Positions 45,102 to 55,724 of a stretch of DNA of 64,000 bases are shown in pieces; within the stretch, counting starts at the first letter, position 1; each line of letters opens with the position of its first letter. The notes below the pieces were generated by a model. The model was not told the DNA's origin. It saw only the letters and a list, made by a program, of their open reading frames with translations, and searched no databases. Source of the DNA: Dactylorhiza incarnata (taxonomy: Eukaryota; Streptophyta; Magnoliopsida; Asparagales; Orchidaceae); contig JAWHQI010000065.1 of the NCBI GenBank assembly GCA_033032865.1, forward strand, positions 4,526,001 through 4,590,000, read 5' to 3'. The position numbers were made by a program, and so were the translations under genes.

Positions 45102-45908
45102 TCAGAGCGAATACAACCGCTCCAGGAAGACCTCCTCGCACTGCGGCGTCCAAACAAATGCAGTATCCTTCTTCGTCAGGGATGTGAGCGGGAGGGCTAT
45201 CTGGGAAAACCCCTGTACGAACTTCCGGTAATAACCGGCAAGTCCTAAGAAGCTCCGCACGTCAGTGGTCGTCTTCAGCGGTGTCCAATCTCGTACTTCT
45301 TGTATCTTCGTTGGATCCACTGCTAGACCAGCTCCACTGATAATATGTCCTAGGAAGGCCACCTCCTTCAGCCAAAACTGACACTTGCTGAACTTCGCAT
45401 ACAGGCGGTGCTCTCGAAGCTTCTCCAACATTAGTGCCAAATGACATGCATGTTCCTCCTCCGTCCTCGAATAAATGAGGATGTCACTGATGAACACGAT
45501 GACAAAGATGTCGAGATATGGCTTGAACACCCGGTTCATCAGGCTCATAAATGCTGATGGTGCATTCGTGAGCCCGAACGGCATCACAGTGAACTCATAT
45601 AGTCTGTATCGGCAGCTGAAAGCTGTCTTCGGGATGTCCTCCTCCTGAATCCGCAGTTGATAATACCCTGACCTTAAATACAGCTTCGAGAAGCAGTGGG
45701 CTCCCTCTAGCTGGTCAAATAGCTCGTCGATCCTTGGTAGTAGATATGTATTTCGAATCGTCAGCTGGTTCAGTGCTCTGTAGTCGATGCACAATCGAAG
45801 CGTCACATTCTTCTTCTTCACGAATAGCACCGGAGCTCCCCAAGATGAGGAACTCGGCCTAACCAACCCTGCTTCCACCAGCTCCTGCAGCTTGCTTCGA
45901 AACTCCAC
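45102..45908 (-). pseudogene. Element I reverse transcriptase, catalytic motif damaged
   Basis: An open 268-residue frame covering most gypsy RT motifs: [35 protein letters not shown]-type [19 protein letters not shown] and [11 protein letters not shown]. The catalytic box reads FISDIL instead of F-x-D-D: the first Asp codon is AGT (Ser) at 45488-45486. The frame ends at a rearranged joint where RNase H should begin; a 24-bp segment (45051-45074) is duplicated at 45100-45123. The protein cannot be active. Confidence 0.9.
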
Positions 45909-46560
45909 TAGCTCCTTCGGGCCATCCGATAAGGAGATCTGGATACCATCTTAGCCCCCAGCACCAATTGGATCTGAAAATCCTTCTCACGGTGTAGTGG
46001 CAGCCCCGACAACTTCTCCGGGAATACGTCGGCAAAATCTCGTACTACCGGGATGCTGGCCACAGAATCCTTCACCTCAATCGCCTCGAACAACACCTGG
46101 TATACTTCATCTCCCTGTTGATGGGACTTGGCGGCCCGAATAGATGATAATAATAGACGGGAGGGGGCTGATACCTTCGACTACTATTTTCGTGTCCTCA
46201 TGCTTTAGGAAAATGCTCCTCGTCGGGCAGTCAATCCTTGCCTGGTTTCCGTGCAGTCAGTTCATGCCCAGGATCAGGTCGAAGTCTTTCATCTTCAAGA
46301 GCGTCGCCGGCGCTTCGAACAACTTCCCTCCAATCTCCACATTCATATTACACTTGGCATTCGCTACTATCTCTGATCTGTCCTAGAGTCACACCCTCCT
46401 GTGGATGCCTTCGAAGTGCTGGACTTAGTCCAGATCATCCACGAATTCTTCCGAGACGAACGAGTTTGAGGCACCCGTATCGAATAAAGTGTATGTGGGC
46501 TTGCCGCAGACGAGCACTATACCAGGGTGATTTTTGTTTGTTTGGTTCAATGCTAAGGTA
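45909..46560 (-). pseudogene. Element I protease and pre-RT region
   Basis: The aspartic protease DTGAS motif is encoded around 46475, followed by FVSEEFVDDL and later GGKLFEAP and DFDLILGM, with several stops. Closer to RT the frame reads FPEKLSGLPLHREKDFQIQL and PYRMA, the usual sequence before gypsy RT. Protease would process the polyprotein. Confidence 0.8.
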
Positions 46561-46599
46561 AAATTAAGGTTTACTAGGTACTAATGAACATAAAATAAA

Positions 46600-47600
46600 A
46601 AGAGACATTAAAAGTGCCTGTAATGACCCTTGGGGGTTCCGGGGCTGAGCTAGGTCCATGACGTACATCTGGTCCCTATTCTGTCTTCGGTCTCTGCCCT
46701 GAAATCCACGGCCTCGACCACGTCCTCGGCCCCCGAAATGTTGGGCCGATGGGGCAGTTTGTAGTGCTGGTGGTGCATTCCTCTGAGGTCAGTTCCTCCG
46801 GATGTGGCCTGGCTGATGACAGTAGTAGCACTCCTGTGGGGGAGGTGGACCACCTCCTCCTATCCTTGGCACCCCCCCCCCCCCCCCCCCCCCCCCCGCA
46901 TCTGTAGGGGATGGGGAGCCAACACTACTTGCTCCTGCCTCTCCTCCTGGCTGGGTCGGTCCTCCATTCTTCTCTCGCCAATGTAACGACCCTTCTGTTG
47001 GTCTCTCCTGCCACTCCTTCCTTGGTCCTCTGTCGGCCTCTTCCTACCTCGAACAATGTGTTGGTCGGCTTCCATCTTCTTGGTCATCTCCAAGATCTTG
47101 GCCATACTGCCGTCGGAAACAAAGAGGAGTGTCTGCCTCAGCTCGTCATGGAGGCCCTTGTAGAATCTCTTTGCGTAGCCTACATCATCCAGCTGATAGG
47201 AGTCCGCAAACTGGGCTAGGTGTGTGAACTCCCGGTAATACTCCACCACTGTCCTACTACCCCGCCTCAACTGCAGGAACCTGTCTTCTAGCTCATCCCT
47301 TACTGAGTGTGGTATGTAGTGCTCCAGTAGAGCCATCTTGAACTCATCCCACGAGATGTCAGCCGCCTCCAATCCAGCATAGGTGGTGTCTAGTAGTGAC
47401 TTACACCACCTCTTTGCATGAGATTCCAGCCACGAAACCACCAGGGGTACTGCCATGTCTGTCGGGCACTGAATTCCTGGCAGCATCTCGTACATGATGT
47501 AAGATCCCCCTCCTCCTTACTGGAGAGTTCCTGGATCTTATGCCCAGGACCGCCGTCTTGCAGAGACACCAACTCACGGGTTAGTCATCACCGCTCTACG
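46600..47600 (-). pseudogene. Element I gag (Retrotrans_gag type)
   Basis: The main open part, 47495-46860 (211 residues), has WLESHAKRWCKSLL, SWDEFKMALLEHYIP and FLQLRRGSRTVVEYYREFTHLAQFA, typical of gypsy gag (PF03732). It ends in a poly-Gly stretch caused by a run of C in the plus strand (46868-46897). Beyond the run another frame holds a CCHC knuckle (CYYCHQPGHIRRN, around 46790) whose last Cys is now TGA. The N-terminus upstream of 47495 is degraded. Confidence 0.85.
46868..46897. repeat. C homopolymer in gypsy gag
   Basis: About 30 consecutive C inside the gag of I, which shifts the reading frame. The length may be affected by sequencing or assembly. Confidence 0.9.
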
Positions 47601-47607
47601 TCGCTCC

Positions 47608-47683
47608 TGTCGGCTAGTTTGGTCATAACACAGGACAATTTTCAAGAAGTAATATCACAAATATGACAAGTCCACAACACAGC

Positions 47684-47715
<32 letters not shown>

Positions 47716-50700
47716 GAAAAGTGCAAATAATCCACAATGAGCACAAATCTAAAAGAGTGCAAGGGCTTAAGCCCGATACATATCCAAAAGGAAATACTGA
47801 TAACATAGCACTCTCTCACACTACACTATGCAGAAGTAACTCAAAATACTCTCCAACCTATCGTTGTGTGGTAGTAGTGATGCGCGGCATCTGCTCCTCA
47901 GGGTCTGCCGTCACGACCTGCCTGACGTACTGCGGCTCCTGCTCCTCGATCTCCTGGTGTTACGGCCACATCCGACCGTTAGCCAAAAAGACTAAGCCAT
48001 TTTGTCCCCGCCTCCCCCCATGACTCCTAGGTACCGAGAGGGAGGACGAAGCGGAGGACATCAAGGGGTAAAAAGAAATACAGGTTATAGTACTAACGGT
48101 ATAAAGGGTAAATGAGTAGTGAGACCAACAACAACATGTAATAAATGCAATAAGTAAGACAGCAGTAGTAGGTAAGTAATGAGCAGTAAATAAATAAATG
48201 CAGAGCATGTGAAGTAATAAGTAAATCTACCACACCATCATCTAGAGTATCTTAACTTATATGAATGCACATACAAACTTATAAGTTAAGATTTCCGGAA
48301 TTATAACATATCATATAAAAGTGCCCATAATAATTTATATGATAAGGGTCTACAAATGTGTATGTCATTGTTATGTTATGAATGTTATGATATGATATGA
48401 TATGTTCATACAGTGCAACTCACTCACACGACTCTGCAAGCACAGACCTTTAGTTCCCACTTTTCGAAGGTATCCAGCCTCTCAGGTTCTTCCGTCGTGG
48501 CAACGGAATCAGTGGATTGGGCACTCCACTTCTAGGTGGGTATACACACTACCAGACCTAGACCTTACGTACGCTATTATACACGTCCTAGGAGCACTTT
48601 CGTGAGCCTTTGCGTACTCTTGCTGACATCCTGCCAGACTTTTATGGTCGGGGGTGGGTTAGTAGGAATTGTCTGTTAGACCGCAGTAAAGTAACCTACA
48701 GGCCCTCTAACTCACCACACCCCACCAAGTTCAACATACCACCATTGGTGTGACAAATGGACCCGTAAAGAAGACCTGCCACTAGTTTATGCACATGCAA
48801 GATTCGTTACAAATCCCGGACCACCATCTCGTAGGACTAATTAATCTTGAATCGTTCTGTCCCTCCTAATCGGACGAGGTTTGCTCTTCTCAATTTAACT
48901 TAGTTAGGAATTACTCTCGGTTGTTACTTAGAAGACCAAATCAATTTATGGTGAATTCTGGACTTCCCGAGGTCTACCCGGTGAAGGGCTCGCAGCGGTA
49001 CTAGATGGTATTCTGGGATGACATCCAGACCTTCTTTTTTTCAGAATATTTATTCTTATTGGTAACTACCCTTGTTAAAGTTACTCTCATGGTTGCTCTA
49101 TACTACTTATGCATGATTTAGATTTCTTTTATGTAACTGACGACCTTTTACTAATGCGTGGTACAAATCCTTAGTTGTTCACCTAAACACTCATATCTAA
49201 CCTTGAATGCTTCATTGTCACCTTAGCTGTCTAAATGTCACTATAAGTTCTATGGATAGAAAGCCCTCAAAGTTACTTCGATTGTTCATCGAGACGTACT
49301 TCCATTCACTATTCTCTATGGGGAAGACTTTCTCCAATTAGCCTACAACACATGTGAACTGTAGTTATATATGCCCTAATGTTATGTTTCAAATTTCATT
49401 CCATTCCCACATGTTTTGGCTAGCTTAGATACTACCCCAAGTTTTTGCTAAACGCAGACCAACTCAACATTGGGCTAATTTAATCTCCTCAAGGTGAACA
49501 TCACCAAAACATGACCAAATGACTTAATATTTTTATCATAGATTAAAAATGACCTAATTACAATATGGTCAAAAATTCATAATTTTCCCAACAATTTTGG
49601 CCATTTATAAAAAATACTTTAATGATCATGCACACCTCACTTTACACATGAAGTACAATGTTCTGAAATCAAAATACGCTCAATAAATTATCAATGACAT
49701 ATTATGTACAAATATCATGGCTGGCTGGATTTCCTAAATTTCATTGTGTTTAAGACCATTATTTAAATATTTAAACTTTTAAATCAATTGGGCACATTAC
49801 ATAGTAAGTACTGAAATAATTGCTCCAAAAATTCTATACAAATTACCATAGACTGATGATGATCAAAACACAGCCTAGCCAGATTTTCAGAATTTTACAG
49901 ATAATATTAGTCCTATAAATTCCATTAATACATAAGTGTGACAAAGGGCTTTTTTTGGTAATTATCAGTGTGAATGACTTCTAAAAATTTTACCAAATTT
50001 TTCAAAGTTGTATTTCAAGGTAAACTATCATATGCCAGAGTATTGGATTTTTCCCAAGGACTTAGGTGATGTTTATTCTATTAATACACTTTGTGACAAA
50101 AGGGCATTTTTGGTAATTATCAGTGTGAATGACTTCTAAAAATTCTACCAAAATTTCCAGAGTTATATATCAAGGTAAACTATCATATGGCAGAGTATTG
50201 GATTTTTCCTTAGGTTTTAGGTGATGTTTATTCCATTAATACACTTTGTGACAAAAATCATTATTCACAAATGTCCAAGAAAATTAATTCCAAAAATTCC
50301 AACAAAATTCACAGAGGTGTATAACATCCTAAAATATCATTTGACAGAAAATCAGATTTTTCCTAGGCTGTTTGATCACTTTTATTTGATTAATATATTT
50401 ATGTGACAAATTCATTATTGTCCAAATATTTTGGATTTTTCTTTCCAAAAATCCTAATATTTCTAAGGATGGTACCCTCCTCTATGTTAGGTGTCTTACC
50501 AAAATTTCATGAGCTTACTACCAGTCATAAGTGATGAAATTACAAAAATACACAAATGTGGTATGTGCACACCACCCCTCCATACATCACATTCCTATGA
50601 ATATGAGAAAATATGATCTAAAGTGAGCCAAATGGTCTCAAATTTTGATATGTTACTCATTAGGGTCTAACCCTCATACCACCAAAGATTTGGGTCACTT

Positions 50701-51972
50701 TGCATATATTTAACCATAAATATTTCATTAATATGAAAAGCCACATTTAACTTAAAACCATAGAAAAATGTTGCCCTAAAATTTTGATTTTTTGAGCAGG
50801 GGATGAGTCTATACGATTTACAACTATGGCTAAAATATTAGACTCATCCATGTAGGTATGAAGTTTAGATCTACAAAATTAGGTCTGAACACCCTTTTGG
50901 ATATGTCTCAGTAAAATAGACCTACAAGAGACTGTAGGTCACCAAATGGGGTGATTCAAAGCCCTATAGGAAGTAGAGATCAAGGGCTACAAAAGTCATC
51001 TCTGGTACTTTTGCCTAAAACAGCATCTAAGTAGCCTAAATATTAAGTTTAATCTGTTGTATAAAGTGTGACAGATTAATTAATATGTATACTTTCTGGT
51101 CTGCATATAGCCATCAACTGAAATCAACGGCCTTGATTTCGTCTCCTTCCTCTAGCCGATGGCCAGCATTACTCCCAGCTGGGCCGACTTCCACCTTCAT
51201 TTCCTGACCATGTGAGGGCTACCACTGCCAGCCACCACCTCCACCACCTTCGTTGAGGTGGTGGCTACCGCAAGGCGGCGTGACGGCTGCCGGAGATAGC
51301 TCCTCCTGTGATCCCAAGCTAGGAGAAAAGCTCAGAAAATCTTCCTCTTTCTCACATGGGATCAGGCTCAATTGAGCCCGATTTCTCTCCTAAGTGGTTC
51401 TAGATGCTAGCACAGAGGGAGAGGGGGGAGAAACGGACCTCGATTGTGGTTCGGCAGCGTGTGCTCCGGCGTGCGGCCATGGATTTCTCCGTCTCCGGCG
51501 AGCTTGCTCGATCCGTTGATTCTCCATAGTTTCCACTGCTCCAGTAGGCTGGCTCGACTACTAAGGGCCTTCTGAAGATGATGGAAGGTTCAAATGGAGG
51601 AGTGGGTGGCTGTATAGTGAGAATGGGGGTGGGGATGTTTCGGCCATGGGTGGTACAGCCTCTACTCCACTGTTTGGGTGGCTTCCATGCCTGAAGTGAC
51701 TGTTCATGGCCTGGGAATTTGGCTGGGTGGCTTAGGCTGAGGTGGTGGGGGCCATGGAAACTCCTTCACTCCAACTCATTTTCCCCATTTAAGCTTTTTG
51801 GGGAAAATGGCATTTTTACCCCCATGCTCATCATTTCTCTCCAAATTCAAATGTGGGGTGCTAATAGGCTTGTGTCATGCTGGTTAGGCATGGGGTGGGT
51901 CCTTGATTCACTTGGATTTCACTTGGTCATCCAATTTCTCTCTTAAGGCCTTATTGTGACCATGGTTAACTT
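47608..51972 (-). repeat. Gypsy LTR next to the gag of I, split by element K
   Basis: On the minus strand it ends CTAGCCGACA at 47608, followed by a decayed primer site (GTAGAGCGGTGATGA, 47599-47585). It holds a TA microsatellite (47684-47711), a 155-bp tandem array and a GC-richer stretch at 51150-51560. No terminus occurs before element K, and the LTR resumes at 62298-63055, giving about 5.1 kb. No reading frame here resembles a protein. Confidence 0.7.
49937..50556. repeat. 155-bp tandem repeat inside the gypsy LTR
   Basis: The phrase TGTGACAAA or its variant TGTGGTA recurs at 49937, 50092, 50247, 50402 and 50557, exactly 155 bp apart each time. The first two units are about 90% alike; the others are strongly diverged but in register (CCATTAATACACTT-type unit ends, TTGGATTTTTC in the middle). 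Confidence 0.8.
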
Positions 51973-53592
51973 TGTTCGATCTGTAGGCGCCCTTAGAGGG
52001 GGGTGAATAAGGATTTTAAGATTTTCAAATAATTTAGAGAAATTAATTCTTTGATGTTACCGCCAACGGTAGAGTTACCGCTCTGCGTTAGCGTAAGTAA
52101 AACTTGCTTTTAGGTTAGAACAATGAAAATCCTTAAGCATGAATCAGAGATATAGAGACAAACATATTTTCATTAATCATTGACTTGAAATAAATATGAT
52201 TACAAAACTTTTCCCAATAACGCTTGGAAAGAGGCGACAAATGAAAACTCTTTTGGTTTTCTATACCGACCCTTCCCCTAAGGACCGGTTGGCTTTAGCA
52301 TATCTCTCCCTAGACAAGGCCTCAAGCCACTCTAGCCTTTCCCTCACCGGAAAGGCCTCGAGCACTCCCTAGATCTACAGCATAGACCTAGTTGCCAACG
52401 TGAGGCGAATTTCCCCTAGTCCCCGCAAGGCCCTAGTCGTCGTGTGGAGAGTTCCTCTACTTAACAAAAGTTATAAAGATTACAATTTGAAAACTAAAAC
52501 AAGACAAGAACTAAGACTCCCTCAAATGAAGAACTTGATGTCGATGTAGATGCGATCGGATCGGTCTTCAAGTTCTTTTTGCGTTCACGATCATTGACGG
52601 AGTTCTTTGGGCTGCTTGGGAAGGCTCTCACGAGTGCTCTAAAAATATGGCTTCAAATCGTTCTGGAACAGCAAGCCACAACAGAGGAGGCGCTCGTCTT
52701 TTTATAGAATCAGCCACTACCGCATGCGGTAATACTACCGCCCCGTGGTATCCATATTAGGCAATGAAGCACACGGATCGTGGTAGTTTAGGCAACATTT
52801 TGAGCGCAAAACACTAGCGCGCCACGGTAACGTTAACTCCCCGTGTTAGCGAGATATCCTTCCTTCAGCCACTATCTCCTTCCAAATCTGCTCCTCAATC
52901 AACTGCAGATGGGAAGTTTCCAAAAGCTACCGTCGGGCGTTAGACTTAACGCGCCGCGATAGTACTTGCCAAAATAGCGTCCCGTCGACATTCCCTTTTT
53001 CTCCATTATTTCATTCCTGACAATTGTTTTCATTTATACTAGCGCCAGTGGTAGTGCTAACGTGACGCGGTAGCAACGCCTGGCATCAATTTTCGTCGAC
53101 CGGCATTTATTTTGGTTGAACGCCATTCGTCGAACGCCGTCTTCGTCGAACACATTTCGTTGAACGCAATCTTCGTCGAACCATTTCGTCGAACGACATT
53201 TTCGCTAGCGTCAGCGGTAGTGGTAGCGCACCGCGGTAAAGCATACAGATCGTCGAACAGAGCTTTGATTTCGTCGAGTGTCGCGGTAGAGGATGTTATT
53301 CGTCGATCTTCATTTCGTCGATCGAATTTTCGTCGAACGGGATTCCGCTTTCGTCGATCGCAAATTTGACGAACGCAGTGATAAGCATTTCGTCAAGCAC
53401 AGCATTCAGTTTGTCGAACGAACACTAGCGCCAGCGGTAGTTCTAACGCTACGCGGTGGCAACAACAAAACACATTTCCATGGAGATTTGAAAGCACAGA
53501 ATCCTGCATACTATAAACACAAAATAAGTATGATCAAATACAATAGGATTTGTTATTGTCAAACCAAGAGATGCGGAAAGCATGTTCCAACA
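51973..53592 (-). repeat. 3' LTR of element K (1,620 bp)
   Basis: On the minus strand it begins TGTTGGAACATGC at 53592 and ends near AGATCGAACA at 51973. U3 holds TTCGTCGAAC motifs (53090-53420) and GCTACCGC/GCGGTAG motifs. The U5 phrase CGCCTCACGTTGGCAACTAG is the group T U5 mark. Confidence 0.92.
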
Positions 53593-55724
53593 AACTCCCC
53601 CTTTTGATAATAACAAATCCCCTTAGAAAGAAATAATTCAATCGATAGGAATTTGTGTTTATAATAGAGAACAAACATTGATAGCATGAAAATTAGGCAT
53701 GTTCAAATACTCCCCCTACAACAAAACTTCCTATGAACTTGACTCCCCAAAATATGTTAATTTCTTTCAAATTTATTCTCCCCTTTTGGTATTATCAAAA
53801 GAGGCTGGAGAGGTAGTCCAACAAAAAGTGTGAAATAACTGTGTAGAGAGGGAATGAACATGATAAAGAGTTAAACGCTTAGGAAAAAAGACAATATATA
53901 GGAGTGAGAGAAAATGTGAAGAGTTTGTCATAAAGAAACCACTTATTGGGACAACGTATACATGATCGAGCGTACAAGTAGTAAAGAGGTGGAAAGCATG
54001 ACGAAATACTTTTTTAAGGGAACATCTATATAGGAATTGTGAAGCATAGTAGATGATGAAGAATTTTAGACATAACAAAATAGATGTTGTAGCATTTAAG
54101 TACACAAAATAATTTCAGTTGTAACATAGCCATATACTAGTTTTGAAAGGTATGCAATACAGAGTTCTCATGGCGTAGAGGAAAAAAATATGTAAGCATG
54201 ATACAAGATATTAAGTCAAGATGGAAGAATACAATGTTCTAAATTGAGAAACCAAGTACACTTATACATTGTATTGATCATGCAAGGCTATCTAGTGCAT
54301 TTACTTAAGAATTTAGAGAATACATGTAGATATGCAATAAACTCCAATTCTCATGAGTAGAAGGCTTACAAGTGATAATGATGTGTACAAAATAGTGTTT
54401 TTGATAAAAGTATACATATGAGTTAATCAAAACACATGACATGTATAATGGAATAAACACAATATTATTGAAAAAAAAAGCATTTTTAGAGTTACTTCTA
54501 CCCACAAAGCTATATAAATTATTCAATGCATATAGAAAAATAGTACAACTACCAAGGTGCTCTGCACACACAATGCTTATTAAGATTTATCAGGGTGCAA
54601 AGTAGTGCTTGGGGAATCACAATTATTATTTTGAATTTTAGTTATTTGTGATTCGGTGTACAAGAAGAAGTAGTGTAAAAGGAAAATGTTTGCAACAAGG
54701 CACTTTACAATTCTCTCCAAGGTGCTCAACCTCACAATGCTCATTAAGACTTATCAGGAGGGTGAGTAGTGCTTGGTGGAGTTATTTTTGACAATTATTC
54801 AGTTGAATTTTTTTTTGCTTAATGACAAAGGTCTCTGAATTCACTTGTATGTGCAAACAAAAGATTTTGGGAAGACATACTTCTTCAAAAATAGGTGCAT
54901 GAAAAAGATTTTTACATGTGGTGTAAGTAAAACTAAGCATGCCTAACAATAATATTACGTTTTTACACTACACAATCATGAAGGAAAAGATTTAATTCAT
55001 ATGTAGTATATCAAAAGCTGTGAGTGAAAAAATCATTTGCAAATATAAGCCATTTACTCATACATAGAGGCATGCTATGCAATACTACACATAATTTCTA
55101 TAATCAATTTCAAAGCACACATAAGATAATGATCAAGGCATGATACAAAAAACAATGTTATTAAGATACTTGAAATAGAAAATGAAACATTGTATACAAA
55201 ACTTGGCAAGATAAATCATATCATCCTTGAAACATAGAAAATTACATCAGTTTTTATAAATTTTAAGTTTTTTTTTTCAAAAACAAAAATCAAACAAATA
55301 AAAAGAAAACAAATAAAAAGCATGTTTTTGTTCTTTTAATTGGTTTTTTCAATTTTGTAGTTGGTTTGGATATATAAAAAAAACATGTTTATGGTTGGAT
55401 TTTGATTTGTTTTATAGTTTTTTTTTTAGAATTTTAAAAGAAAATAACAGGAACTAAAAAATAAAAGATGAAAAAGAAACTGGAAATTCAGAAATATCCA
55501 CTACCGTCGGCGGTACCCAGCTATCGTCGGGCGGTAGTGACAGAACTCGAATTTTTTGGAAAAGCGTAAAATTTTTTCAGAATTTTTCTTTTGAAAATAG
55601 TTGTGCAGATTAATGACAACGCAGTTCAGTAAAGAAATCAGATATATGCATACACAAAAATGCGGATTTCGCAAGTTCAAGCTAGTATGTCCAAAACCCC
55701 TAGTTCTAGTCTCAGTAAATGAAA
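53593..55724 (-). other. Post-pol spacer of element K
   Basis: Non-coding, AT-rich. On the minus strand the polypurine tract AGGGGGAG lies next to the LTR (53588-53597 region), with more at about 53705-53712 and weaker ones near 53740 and 53775. Two 61-bp boxes (54717-54776 and 54552-54612) are in the same order as in B. A GCGGTAG patch lies at 55500-55535. Confidence 0.8.

Larger units (their letters stand above)
31970..51972 (-). mobile_element. Element I: Ty3/gypsy Tekay/Del-type chromovirus (decayed, split)
   Basis: Minus-strand order: LTR (47608-51972 and beyond K), gag, protease, RT, partial RNase H, integrase, chromodomain, 3' LTR remnant (31970-32989). It is split by E at 33556/43749 and bordered by F at 31970. 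Several stops, a lost RT catalytic Asp and a deletion at the RT/RNase H border show it is long dead. Confidence 0.85.

Noticed and set aside
51719..51946. Small Trp/Leu/Gly-rich frame as a possible host peptide gene
   Set aside because: It lies inside a gypsy LTR with no related protein motif and no supporting context.
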